36,354 bases of DNA from Ktedonobacterales bacterium (GTDB lineage Bacteria > Chloroflexota > Ktedonobacteria > Ktedonobacterales > JADMIN01): assembly GCA_025936795.1 (NCBI GenBank), contig JAICSR010000003.1:1-36354 (forward strand). The letters run 5' to 3'. The notes under the pieces were generated by a model, which had not been told where the DNA came from, made no database searches, and worked only from the letters and a program-made list of their open reading frames with translations. The position numbers and the translations under genes were made by a program. Positions 9,021 through 18,384 of the stretch are shown here, piece after piece (positions within the stretch are counted from its first letter, which is position 1; every line of letters begins with the position of its first letter).

Positions 9021-9944
9021 CTAGATGCTGCGGGGGCGTGTGGCTTTTGCGGGAGCGAGCGATTCGGCGTCCGCGCTGGGCGGGCGCTCGCAGCTGTCGG
9101 GCGCCGTGGGCGCCGCGGGTGCGATGAAGGCTGGCCCCCAGAGGGTCGCGCTGTCCCAGACGGCGCCCACGCTGGGCGGCGACACCTGCGGCTCGATGTG
9201 ACGCAGGCCCACCTGGCGCAGGCGCTCGCGCAGATGGGCGCGCGCGAGATCGGGCGTGTTATTCGTGCGGCTGAGGTGGCCCAGCCAGACCCAGCGCGGC
9301 GCGTCGTCGAGCACACGCAGCAGCGCATCGCTGGTCTGCTCGTTGGAGAGGTGGCCAGTCGGGCTGAGGATGCGCTGCTTCAGGCGCCAGGGATAGGGGC
9401 CATTCAGCAGGCGGTCGCGGTCATGGTTCGACTCGACCATCAGCAGGCTCGACTCCGCCATCGCCTCGATGATCGGCTCGCTGACCATGCCAGTGTCGGT
9501 GACGAAGCAGAGCCGCCAGGCCCCGGATGAGACGACGTAGCCACACGGCGCGATGGCGTCGTGCGAGACGGGGAAGCTACGCACGCGCAGACCGCCAACC
9601 GCTGTCGTCTGCCCGACGGCAAGCTCGACCCGCTCGACACTGCCCGGCGTGAGCGGCTCAGCCTGCCCACGCGCTGGGGCGGCCAGCACGGCGGCGAGGG
9701 TGCGCGGATCGGCGATCAGTGGCACGCCATAGCGGTGGGCGAAGGCGACGGCGCCGCAGGAGTGGTCGTGATGCTCGTGGGTCAGCAGAATGGCGCTAAT
9801 CTGTTCGGGGACCAGACTGACCTGGCGCAAGCGGCTCACCAGCGTGCGGACGGAGAAACCAGCGTCCAGCAGCACCGTCGTCGGCCCTGCCTGCGCGACG
9901 AGGGCATTCCCGCTGCTGCCGCTGCCTAATGAGACGACCCGCAC
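9021..9944 (-). CDS. MBL-fold metallo-hydrolase (YycJ/WalJ-like)
   Basis: MRVVSLGSGSSGNALVAQAGPTTVLLDAGFSVRTL, LLTHEHHDHSCG, FPVSHDAIAPCGY, ESNHDRDRL, GHLS. GTG start. Confidence 0.88.
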   Translation of the reverse strand: MRVVSLGSGSSGNALVAQAGPTTVLLDAGFSVRTLVSRLRQVSLVPEQISAILLTHEHHDHSCGAVAFAHRYGVPLIADPRTLAAVLAAPARGQAEPLTPGSVERVELAVGQTTAVGGLRVRSFPVSHDAIAPCGYVVSSGAWRLCFVTDTGMVSEPIIEAMAESSLLMVESNHDRDRLLNGPYPWRLKQRILSPTGHLSNEQTSDALLRVLDDAPRWVWLGHLSRTNNTPDLARAHLRERLRQVGLRHIEPQVSPPSVGAVWDSATLWGPAFIAPAAPTAPDSCERPPSADAESLAPAKATRPRSI

Positions 9945-10091
9945 ACGACGCCTCCCAGCAATTCCACGTTAACCAACCCGCGCAGGTGCGGGCGCCCTCA
10001 TCGTATCGCCACGAGGGGCGCCGCGACAAGCCGGATGGGACGACTCGTCGCTCACAGAGACACACAGAGCCGCAGGGAGATGGGCAAAGGC

Positions 10092-11588
10092 TCACGGACG
10101 TGCGGCAGAGGGGCGACGGCTGAGTGTCAGCGAAACCTCGCTCCCACGCAGCACAGTTGCGCCGGGACTGGGAGTCTGCGCCAGCACTGCGCCAGGGGCA
10201 ACGCGGCGGCTGGGCTGCTCGCCTGCAATCACCACCGCCAACCCGGCGGCGCGCAGGCGGGTGACGGCAGTGGTCACAGGCAGCGAGCGCACGTCGGGTG
10301 TCGCCAGCATCAGCGCGGTCAGCACAGCGCCGACAGACGTATGCAACTCTTTGCGCTGGCTCTTGCGCTCGGCGTCAGCGCGGCGCTCTTTGTCGGCATT
10401 GATCAGCGCGAAGATGCGCTCCTGGGTTCGACGCGGGTGCGCCATGTTCTCCATCGCGATGTTCGGCGCGCGGCCTGCCGTCTCGACGTTGAGGTGCCCA
10501 TAGCTGAAGAAGCGACCGAGCAATGGCTGGTCAATCGAGACATCCTGCACACTGCGATAGAGTGTCTCGCGCTGATACTTCGCGAAGATGAAGTAGGAGC
10601 GGTCAATGTCAATGATGCGCTGGTTGGTCAGAATGAAGCAATCGTCAATGTAGTTGGCGACAATCAGCATTTCCCAGATGAATGTTCCCAGGCCCGCAAA
10701 CGCCGTGAGAATCCAGGAGAGCGCAACGCCTGAGCTGAACGTGCGCAGCAGCGCCAGCAGCAAGACGACCACCATGCCAATCAGGAACGGGGGCAGCAGC
10801 CGCTGCAGCAGCGTGAACCAGTGGCGATAGAGCCGGTCGAGCACGCGCTCGCCGGGCAGCAGCGCCAGGTCTATCGAGCGATGCAGAAAGCCGCCGTCCA
10901 GTAGATGTGATTGATCGTCGTCGCCAGCATCATCGTCGGCGGCTTCCTCCTCCTCCAGCAGCACCGCCAGCGCCGCATGCACAGCGGGCGCATCGAGCGG
11001 CGACTGCGCGCCCGACGCCGCGTCGGCGCTATGCTTGCCCAGTTTGCCCTGTTGCACCAGCCCGATGGTATACGCGACATCCTCAGGCCCCTGCACCCCC
11101 TGGATGTGGATCGAGCCAGTCGAGCTGGCGGTCATCACGATCACGTCGCCGATGCCTAGCGCATTCGCTGGCGCATTCGTGCGCTCCACCCGAATCGTCT
11201 GGATGCGTGCAATCGAAGCTTCCTGGCGGGTCCGTCGCAGCAGCCCGCGCGTGACGACGAGCCGCTGGTTGGTCAGCACATACCAGCAGACATACCAGCC
11301 CAGACCATCGCGGATCAGCCAGCGCAGCGCCAGAATCGTCGTTAGCCCCATGATGCCGAACTGGATGACGACTGGCGCGAGCAGACCAGATACCGCCAGC
11401 GACATCGAATTGAGGACCGACCAGCCCACCAGGCCAGTGCCCACCGGCCAGAGCATCGCCAGCGGCGTCAGGGGACTTTGCCGCACGGCGAAGATGATCT
11501 CCTCGCCCGATTTGAGCTCAAGCTGGATGGCCAGTGGCAGAATCGGCGGTTCTGTCCGTGGAGTTGCCGGCGTTAAATCTGGAACCAT
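10092..11588 (-). CDS. Membrane protein with bacterial PH (bPH2/DUF304-like) domains and C-terminal PASTA domain
   Basis: TM pairs, YVLTNQRLVVTRGLLRRTRQEASIARIQTIRVERT, FILTNQRIIDIDRSYFIFAKYQRETLYRSVQDVSIDQ; C-terminal LPVTTAVTRLRAAGLAVVIAGEQPSRRVAPGAVLAQTPSPGATVLRGSEVSLTLS. Confidence 0.85.
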   Translation of the reverse strand: MVPDLTPATPRTEPPILPLAIQLELKSGEEIIFAVRQSPLTPLAMLWPVGTGLVGWSVLNSMSLAVSGLLAPVVIQFGIMGLTTILALRWLIRDGLGWYVCWYVLTNQRLVVTRGLLRRTRQEASIARIQTIRVERTNAPANALGIGDVIVMTASSTGSIHIQGVQGPEDVAYTIGLVQQGKLGKHSADAASGAQSPLDAPAVHAALAVLLEEEEAADDDAGDDDQSHLLDGGFLHRSIDLALLPGERVLDRLYRHWFTLLQRLLPPFLIGMVVVLLLALLRTFSSGVALSWILTAFAGLGTFIWEMLIVANYIDDCFILTNQRIIDIDRSYFIFAKYQRETLYRSVQDVSIDQPLLGRFFSYGHLNVETAGRAPNIAMENMAHPRRTQERIFALINADKERRADAERKSQRKELHTSVGAVLTALMLATPDVRSLPVTTAVTRLRAAGLAVVIAGEQPSRRVAPGAVLAQTPSPGATVLRGSEVSLTLSRRPSAARP

Positions 11589-11634
11589 GCGACGTCATTC
11601 CTCTGCGACGACTCACCTGCGCCCCATCGACGCG

Positions 11635-12141
11635 CTACTTGCGGACCAGCGCAATCACGAGCAGCACCATCATCCCGACGCCGAAGAGGCCGATGATCCA
11701 CGAGGTCGCCAGCGCTGCAGACGGACTTGTGAGGTTAAACGTCGTCGAGGGGAGCAGTTGGCGTGAGATGTAATACACCACTGCCAGACCGGTGACAGCT
11801 CCCGCTAGCATACCCGAGAGCCGGTGGACGACGACTTTGGGCGTCGCGCCGAAGCGCGTACCGGCGATATCGGCCAGCACAACAAAGGCCACCAGCACCA
11901 GAAAGTCTATGGCGAAAACGCTCGGCGAGCCAAAGGTGATTTTTGGGAAGATCCCCTGGAACAGATCAAGTCCGCTGGCAGTCAGCGCCGCCAGCGCATC
12001 GCCACCACCAATGGTGAGAAACAGCACGCTCGCCAGTGTGATCGCCGTGGTGATGATCTCGCGATGCCATCCCCGCGCGTACCCGCGCGCAGCGGCGATG
12101 ATCATCACCACGAGGAAACACTGATTCTGGGTCATGGTCAT
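11635..12141 (-). CDS. CvpA-like membrane protein
   Basis: Four predicted hydrophobic segments; RGYARGWHREIITTAITLASVLF, AGAVTGLAVVYYISRQLLP. AAGGAG upstream of ATG. Confidence 0.65.
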   Translation of the reverse strand: MTMTQNQCFLVVMIIAAARGYARGWHREIITTAITLASVLFLTIGGGDALAALTASGLDLFQGIFPKITFGSPSVFAIDFLVLVAFVVLADIAGTRFGATPKVVVHRLSGMLAGAVTGLAVVYYISRQLLPSTTFNLTSPSAALATSWIIGLFGVGMMVLLVIALVRK

Positions 12142-12144
12142 TGC

Positions 12145-12273
12145 TCACGCTCCTTCTGACGCGAGCCTCGCTCCTTGCCTCGTATCTCGCGCCTGGTCGC
12201 CTTTGTGAGCAAACGGCGTGCCATCCACGCAGTCGGGCCGCTCGTGCGCCTGGGCAATCGAACACTTCAGCAT
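12145..12273 (-). CDS. Possible 42-aa small protein
   Basis: MLKCSIAQAHERPDCVDGTPFAHKGDQARDTRQGARLASEGA; lies between the AI-2E stop (12293) and CvpA-like start (12141), with its stop 3 nt before the next ATG. Confidence 0.35.
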   Translation of the reverse strand: MLKCSIAQAHERPDCVDGTPFAHKGDQARDTRQGARLASEGA

Positions 12274-12292
12274 GATTGCTGGCGATGTCAGG

Positions 12293-13594
12293 TCAGGGTG
12301 TGGACGCATCTGGCTGCGCTGTACGCTGTGCAGCCCCTGGCTTGCTCGCCTGCCCTGGCGCGTCGCTCCGCTCGTCATCGGGCGCGGCTGCAGTCGGCGC
12401 GGCGTCTGGCGGAGAGTTGAAGATGTTGAGCGCTGGCTCCGGAAGGTCTTCCTCCGCCTGGTCATCCTCATCGGGGAACTGAGTGGGGTGGCTCTCGCGC
12501 CACTCCATCCAGAGCGCCGAGAGCACCACCTGGACGATGCCTGCAATCGGCGCAGCGAAGAGCGCGCCCCACAGCCCAAAGACCTCGCCGCCCACCAGCA
12601 GCGCGACGATGGAGATCGCCGGATGCAAGCCCAGTGAGCGACCGAGCACGCGCGGCCCGACGACATAGCCTTCGATGATGTGGATGAAGATGAAATACAC
12701 CAGAATGATGATCATCGTCACCCAGCCCAGCGAGGCGCCGACCAGCAGGCAGGCGACGGCTGAGAACAGCGGCCCCAGGAAGGGGATAAACTCGAAGAAG
12801 AAGGCCAGTACGCCGAGCAGTGTCGCGAAGGGTACGCCGATGAACTGCATACCCACGCCGACCAGCACGCCGATCAGTGTGCAGAGGATCAATTCGCCGC
12901 GAACGTAGCCGCCAGCGACACGCTCGAACGTGCCGAGCATGAACTCGCCGCGTGTGCGCTGGCTCAAAGGCAGATCATGGCGCAGCCAGGCGATAATACG
13001 TGGTCCATCAATCAGCAGATAGATGCTGAGGACGGTGACGAGCACGATATCGAGCAGGCCGCTGAAGAGACCGGTGACGATGGTGGCGGCGGCGCCCGCT
13101 GCGCCCTCGAGCTGGTGGGTCGCCCAGTCGCGCGCGGCGGCAATCTGGCTGGCGGAGACGCCGAAGCGATTCAGCGCGCGGAAGAGCGGCGTATTGGCGC
13201 TGGCGGCGTTGGGCGAGAGGACCGACGTCACCTGCGTCGCCAGAGCGGTGACTTCGGTGATGATGGCGGAGATGAGCAGCGAGAACACAGCCGCGACAAT
13301 CGCCAGGACGACGGCGTAGACGATGATAACCGAGAGCCACTTCGGCAGCCTACGATGCAGCAGCGCCACGCCAGGTGCGAGCGCATAGGCGAAGAGCGCC
13401 GCCAGCGCGAGCATCAGCAGCGTATGCACAATGTGCGATGCGAGCCAGAGGACGCCCGCGATGACCAGTGACCAGCCCAGAATCGAGAGCGCCATATCAC
13501 GGCGACGCGCCCACTTTTCCTCCGCGCTGTGCTGCGGGCGCGGTGAGCGCGCGGGGCGCTGAGGATTGGTCGGCGGGTTCCTCCGCGCAATCAT
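12293..13594 (-). CDS. AI-2E transporter/PerM-like family membrane protein
   Basis: Multiple TMs; PRIIAWLRHDLP, LGVLAFFFEFIPFLGPLFSAV, YVVGPRVLGRSLGLHPAISIVALLVGGEVFGLWGALFAAPIAGIVQV. GAGGAG precedes ATG at 13594. Confidence 0.92.
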   Translation of the reverse strand: MIARRNPPTNPQRPARSPRPQHSAEEKWARRRDMALSILGWSLVIAGVLWLASHIVHTLLMLALAALFAYALAPGVALLHRRLPKWLSVIIVYAVVLAIVAAVFSLLISAIITEVTALATQVTSVLSPNAASANTPLFRALNRFGVSASQIAAARDWATHQLEGAAGAAATIVTGLFSGLLDIVLVTVLSIYLLIDGPRIIAWLRHDLPLSQRTRGEFMLGTFERVAGGYVRGELILCTLIGVLVGVGMQFIGVPFATLLGVLAFFFEFIPFLGPLFSAVACLLVGASLGWVTMIIILVYFIFIHIIEGYVVGPRVLGRSLGLHPAISIVALLVGGEVFGLWGALFAAPIAGIVQVVLSALWMEWRESHPTQFPDEDDQAEEDLPEPALNIFNSPPDAAPTAAAPDDERSDAPGQASKPGAAQRTAQPDASTP

Positions 13595-13820
13595 GCACAA
13601 CTCCTCTTTGACATCCAGCGTCCTCTCCCCCGCTCAGCGCAAACCGCGCCGGACGCGCCGGGCGCGGCAGGAACACCTGGCGTCAGGCGCATTCTGGGGG
13701 CCGCATGCAGCGTCGCATCGCCGGTTTCCGTCGCCTCTGGAGGAAAGGTGAACTGGGCGGAGCGATGAACGCCGATAGGGCGTTCGTCCCAGATGCTATG
13801 CGGGTTCAGCCGCATTATGT

Positions 13821-13829
13821 GGTATACTT
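13821..13829 (+). promoter_or_regulatory. Extended -10-like element TGGTATACT upstream of gyrA
   Basis: TGGTATACT about 170 nt upstream of the gyrA ATG. Confidence 0.45.
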
Positions 13830-13999
13830 ATCAGGATAGTGACACGGCGCATATGAGCGAAAATAGCAGCACACCCATCGGCGCCCTACGGCCCTGTTGA
13901 GAGCAGACGGCGCACTCTGGTTCGCCGTCTTGTTCGAGCATATAGCACGTTGCGCGCCGTTCGTGGGCGCCGCTCGCGCCAGAGGAGGAACTTCCCCGC

Positions 14000-16900
14000 A
14001 TGGAGCTGGGTATTATCAAGCCAGTGGGCATCGTTGACGAGATGACGGGCGCCTACCTGGACTATTCGATGAGCGTCATCGTGAGCCGGGCGCTGCCTGA
14101 TGTGCGCGATGGCCTCAAGCCCGTCCATCGGCGTGTACTCTACGCGATGGAGCAGATGGGGCTACAATCCAACCGCGCGCCGCGTAAGTGCGCCGGCATC
14201 GTCGGCGAGGTGCTGAAAGAGTACCACCCACACGGCGACGCGGCGGTGTACGACACGCTGGTGCGTCTGACGCAGCCATGGGCGATGCGCTATCCACTGG
14301 CGATTGGCCAGGGCAACTTCGGGTCGATCGATGACGATCCGCCGGCTGCGATGAGATATTGTGTAACAGGCGATACACTGGTTGTGACAGATGCTGGCCT
14401 CATGCCGATTGAGCAGATGTCGCAGACAGGAAGCGAAGATATCAATGCTCGAGTTCTCTCACGCGATGGAGCCGTGAACACTGCGAGTAAGTGGTGGGAC
14501 TCTGGAGTCTTTCCAACCTGGAGAGTACGAACACAGCGGGGTTATGAGGTGACAGGAACCTCGAATCATCCATTGCTGGTTGCTGTGCCAGGTGAAAACG
14601 ATGGGCGCATCACACTTGTCTGGAAGACCATAGCCCAGCTTATACCGGGCGACTTCGTTGTCATGGATCGTAGCGAATCACTCTGGCCTGAGCAGTCCGT
14701 TGACCTGCGGGCATTGTGGCCATTATTTGCCGGAAACCGAGTCCAGCCACACACTCTGCCTGAACGACTTGACGACGATCTGGCGTTCCTCATGGGCGCG
14801 TTGCTTGCTGAAGGAACGTTTCGCACTGAAGCGGTTGAGTTCACAAACACGGAGGGAGATTTCGCCGACAGGTTTATCGAGACCTGGCAGCGCGTTTTCC
14901 CCACCTGCCGCCTGCATATCTTCAAGCGCGAGCCGATTGGCTACGGGAAGAAGCCGTTTCTTCAGATACAGATTGTCAGCCAGCGTGTCATTGCGTTCTT
15001 GAACGCATTGGGGTTGTCTGGCCGCTCGGCCCAGCGACAAATACCAGCAGCCATTTTGCGCTCTCCACAGACCGTAGCTGCGGCTTTCTTGCGTGGCCTA
15101 TTCGAGGGCGATGGAGCAGTGGAGCATTCGGGTAGTAGTCTGTTGCGCGTCAATCTCTCGGCGCGCAACCAGACAATGCTCAAGCAGGCGCAAACGTTGT
15201 TGCTGCGTTTCGGAGTGGCCTCGTCTATATTCCCGGATGTGACTCGACAGATGTTCCGGCTCTGCATCACTGGCCAGGAGAACCTCAGCGCATTCGAGAC
15301 GAAAGTAGGCTTCGTATCGTCCATGAAGCGCGAGGCGCTCAAGCTTATCCTGGGGCTTCATACCGGCGTTGTCCTGTCGAAGAGTGATTACATGCCCTTC
15401 CTCAGTGACTATGTGCGACTTGTAGCGGCGCGGGGCCAGCGCGAGTGGCTGTCGAAACACAATGTTGACCGCACAAATCGCCTCGTAGCGGTTTTGCCAC
15501 GCCTTGAACAAGCGCTGCCTACTGTTGACTATGCCTACATCGAGCAACTCGTTCGGCAGCGATATCTGTTTGAGCGAGTCGTCAGCATCGAAGATGCAGG
15601 AGAACAGCGTGTCTATTCGGTGCGCGTAGACAGTGAATGCCATTCGTTTGTTGCGAACGGCTTCATCAATCACAACACCGAAGCAAAGATGTCGGCCATC
15701 GCGGCGGAGTTGCTGGCGGACATTGACAAGGACACTGTTGACTTCATCCCGAACTACGACGGCCACAGCCAGGAGCCAGTGGTGTTGCCTGCGCGCCTGC
15801 CCAACCTGCTGCTGAATGGCGCGGCGGGCATCGCCGTCGGCATGGCGACGAACATCCCGCCACACAATCTGCGCGAGTTGTGCGACGGCATTACCTGGCT
15901 GATTGACCACCCAGATGCGGCGACCGAGGACCTGACGCGCATCATCCGTGGGCCAGACTTCCCCACGGGCGGCATCATTCAGGGTCGCGAGGGCATCCGG
16001 CAGGCCTACACGACCGGGCGCGGGCGCATTGTCGTGCGTGCGAAGGCCCACACCGAGGAGACCGAGCGCGGCAAGGTAAGCATCATCGTCACCGAGCTGC
16101 CGTATCAGGTCAACAAGGCCGATCTGGTTAAGAAGATCAGCGAGTTGGCGCGCGACAAGAAGATTGACGGCATCACCGATGTGCGCGACGAGTCCGACCG
16201 CCAGGGCATCCGCGTAGTGATTGACCTGCGACGCGATGCGCGGCAGATCAGCGTGCTGAATCAGCTCTTCAAGTACACCTCGATGCAGACGACCTTTGGC
16301 GCGAACGTGCTGGCGCTGGTGGACAACCAGCCGCGCACCCTGACGCTCAAGGCGATCTTGCAGCACTACATCGCCTATCGCGAGCAGGTCATCCTGCGGC
16401 GCACACGCTTCGATCTGGCCAAAGCCGAGGCGCGCAAGCATATCCTCGACGGCTTGACGACCGCCCTGGAGAACCTCGACGCGGTGATCGAGACGATTCG
16501 CCGCTCGCAGAATCGTGAGACCGCCTCGAACAACCTGCGCACCCGCTTCAAGTTGAGCGAAGAGCAGACGAAGGCGATCCTCGATATGCAGCTTGGCCGC
16601 CTGGCCGCGCTCGAACGCAAAAAGGTTCAGGACGAGCTGGTTGAGATCAAGCGAGCCATCGGCGAATTGCAGCGCGTGCTGAACAGCATCGCTGAGGTGC
16701 GCGCGCTCATCAAACAGGACCTCCTGGAACTGCGCGAGAAGTATGGCGACCCGCGCCGCACCGAGATCGCCGAGCTTGAGGCGGCTGACTTCACCGAGGA
16801 AGACCTCATCCCCAACGACGAGGTGGTGGTGACACTGACGCAAAACGGCTATATCAAGCGCATTGTGACGAAGGAGTATCGCGCGCAGCGACGCGGCGGT

Positions 16901-17818
16901 CGCGGCTCACGCGGCATGGCGACACGCGAGGACGATACCGTCCGGCATCTGCTCTGCGCCCACAACCACGACTCGCTGCTCTTCTTCACGAATCGCGGGC
17001 GTGTCTTCCAGTTGAAGACGTGGGGGCTGCCTGATGTCGGGCGCGCCGCCAAGGGCGAGCATATCCGCAACCTGATCGGCATTGACCAGGATGAGGCGGT
17101 CACAGCGGTCGTCTGCGTGCCGAAGTTCATCGCACGCGACTACATGGTGATGGCGACCAAGCGTGGCGAGGTCAAGAAGACCAGCCTCGATGAGTTCGCC
17201 GTCGTGCGCAGCCTGGGTCTGATCGCGATGGACCTGGAGCCAGGCGACGAACTCATCGGCGCACGGCTGGTCAGCGCGAACGATACCGTGCTGCTGGTGA
17301 CGGAGCGCGGGCAGGCGATTCGCTTTGAGGTGCAGGAGCTACGCGCCGCCTCGCGCACCAGCGGTGGTGTGCGCGGCATCCGGGTGGAGAATCACGATCA
17401 GGTGGTGGCGCTCTGCGCAGTGCCAGAAAACGCCAACCCAGAGCTACTGGTGGTCACCTTCAATGGCTATGGCAAGCGCACCCCGCTCAACGAGTATCCC
17501 GTGCATGGGCGCGGCGGCGGCGGTGTGATTACCGCGCGACTGACCGACAAGACGGGGTCGCTGGCGGTGGCGCGCATCCTGACCGAGGACGATCTCGACC
17601 TGATGATCATCTCCGCTGAGGGAACCGTCATCCGCACCGACTGGCATACCGTCGCGCAGACCTCGCGCCCGACGCAGGGTGTGCGGCTGATGCGCCTCGA
17701 CGCGGGCGACCGCGTGGTGGCGGCGGCGACCATCTTTGGCGACGACGACGATGATGCGCTGCAAGCGACACTCCTCGTCGAAGGCGATGACGACGACGAC
17801 GAGCCGACCGGCAAATAG
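14000..17818 (+). CDS. gyrA: DNA gyrase subunit A, intein-containing precursor
   Basis: Exteins: [30 protein letters not shown]..., [44 protein letters not shown] // [29 protein letters not shown]..., plus C-terminal beta-propeller. 1272 aa minus 439 aa gives 833 aa of extein. Confidence 0.98.
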   Translation: MELGIIKPVGIVDEMTGAYLDYSMSVIVSRALPDVRDGLKPVHRRVLYAMEQMGLQSNRAPRKCAGIVGEVLKEYHPHGDAAVYDTLVRLTQPWAMRYPLAIGQGNFGSIDDDPPAAMRYCVTGDTLVVTDAGLMPIEQMSQTGSEDINARVLSRDGAVNTASKWWDSGVFPTWRVRTQRGYEVTGTSNHPLLVAVPGENDGRITLVWKTIAQLIPGDFVVMDRSESLWPEQSVDLRALWPLFAGNRVQPHTLPERLDDDLAFLMGALLAEGTFRTEAVEFTNTEGDFADRFIETWQRVFPTCRLHIFKREPIGYGKKPFLQIQIVSQRVIAFLNALGLSGRSAQRQIPAAILRSPQTVAAAFLRGLFEGDGAVEHSGSSLLRVNLSARNQTMLKQAQTLLLRFGVASSIFPDVTRQMFRLCITGQENLSAFETKVGFVSSMKREALKLILGLHTGVVLSKSDYMPFLSDYVRLVAARGQREWLSKHNVDRTNRLVAVLPRLEQALPTVDYAYIEQLVRQRYLFERVVSIEDAGEQRVYSVRVDSECHSFVANGFINHNTEAKMSAIAAELLADIDKDTVDFIPNYDGHSQEPVVLPARLPNLLLNGAAGIAVGMATNIPPHNLRELCDGITWLIDHPDAATEDLTRIIRGPDFPTGGIIQGREGIRQAYTTGRGRIVVRAKAHTEETERGKVSIIVTELPYQVNKADLVKKISELARDKKIDGITDVRDESDRQGIRVVIDLRRDARQISVLNQLFKYTSMQTTFGANVLALVDNQPRTLTLKAILQHYIAYREQVILRRTRFDLAKAEARKHILDGLTTALENLDAVIETIRRSQNRETASNNLRTRFKLSEEQTKAILDMQLGRLAALERKKVQDELVEIKRAIGELQRVLNSIAEVRALIKQDLLELREKYGDPRRTEIAELEAADFTEEDLIPNDEVVVTLTQNGYIKRIVTKEYRAQRRGGRGSRGMATREDDTVRHLLCAHNHDSLLFFTNRGRVFQLKTWGLPDVGRAAKGEHIRNLIGIDQDEAVTAVVCVPKFIARDYMVMATKRGEVKKTSLDEFAVVRSLGLIAMDLEPGDELIGARLVSANDTVLLVTERGQAIRFEVQELRAASRTSGGVRGIRVENHDQVVALCAVPENANPELLVVTFNGYGKRTPLNEYPVHGRGGGGVITARLTDKTGSLAVARILTEDDLDLMIISAEGTVIRTDWHTVAQTSRPTQGVRLMRLDAGDRVVAAATIFGDDDDDALQATLLVEGDDDDDEPTGK
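14360..15676 (+). other. GyrA intein, 439 aa, with LAGLIDADG homing endonuclease domain
   Basis: Cys1 ([20 protein letters not shown], block A), block [18 protein letters not shown] motifs [11 protein letters not shown] and [13 protein letters not shown]-terminal blocks [23 protein letters not shown], then +1 Thr. Confidence 0.97.
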
Positions 17819-17840
17819 CGGTCGCTCGTCGCAGCAGGCG

Positions 17841-17882
17841 GCTGGCGCGATATGGTATACTTGAAGTCCATATCGCGCCAGC
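17841..17882. promoter_or_regulatory. Perfect 15-bp inverted repeat flanking an extended -10-like TGGTATACT
   Basis: GCTGGCGCGATATGG-TATACTTGAAGT-CCATATCGCGCCAGC between gyrA and the small zinc-ribbon gene. Confidence 0.6.
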
Positions 17883-17984
17883 GTCGGCCAGCTTGCGAGA
17901 CGACGCAGCGTTGCTGTGCGAGCAAGCAATCAGGACAGGGCAACCAACCAGCGCGACTCAAGACAGACAGGGGACGAGAGAGAC

Positions 17985-18173
17985 ATGGCAAAGAAGGGCG
18001 AGCTTTCTAAGACGGCGCGCGCCTCGATGGCGCAGCGCGACGATACCAACTTCGCGACCGACCGCATCTGCGAGCAGTGCGGCGAGCGCATCATGCTCAA
18101 GGAGCTGATGCCGGTGAAGGTGGTTGGTCAGGGGATGGTGTACTACCACAAGAACCACTTCGCCGCCTCCTAA
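17985..18173 (+). CDS. Small (62 aa) zinc-ribbon-like protein, unknown function
   Basis: MAKKGELSKTARASMAQRDDTNFATDRICEQCGERIMLKELMPVKVVGQGMVYYHKNHFAAS; CxxC and a His-x3-His pair. Confidence 0.7.
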   Translation: MAKKGELSKTARASMAQRDDTNFATDRICEQCGERIMLKELMPVKVVGQGMVYYHKNHFAAS

Positions 18174-18232
18174 CCGCTCGATCACTGGCGGGCCAGGCGC
18201 GGAGCATCGAGGCTCTACGCCTGGCTCGGATC

Positions 18233-18265
18233 AGAAAAGCCTCCGCAGTGTGCGGAGGCTTTTCT
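18233..18265 (+). terminator. Rho-independent-type terminator
   Basis: AGAAAAGCCTCCGCA-GTG-TGCGGAGGCTTTTCT, perfect 15-bp arms with A/T-rich flanks; could act in both directions. Confidence 0.9.
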
Positions 18266-18384
18266 GTCGGCTGATGAGCAGACAGGCATCATACCAGTGA
18301 TGATGTCGCTCTAACTTTGACGGACACGTCTATCTTCGGTAGTATCTACAAGAACAGCTTTGTTTCTTCCTTCAGAGGTTCGGC

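Noticed and set aside
15098-16843. 581-aa minus-strand ORF opposite gyrA
   Set aside because: Antisense shadow of a clear gyrA reading frame; no family motifs.
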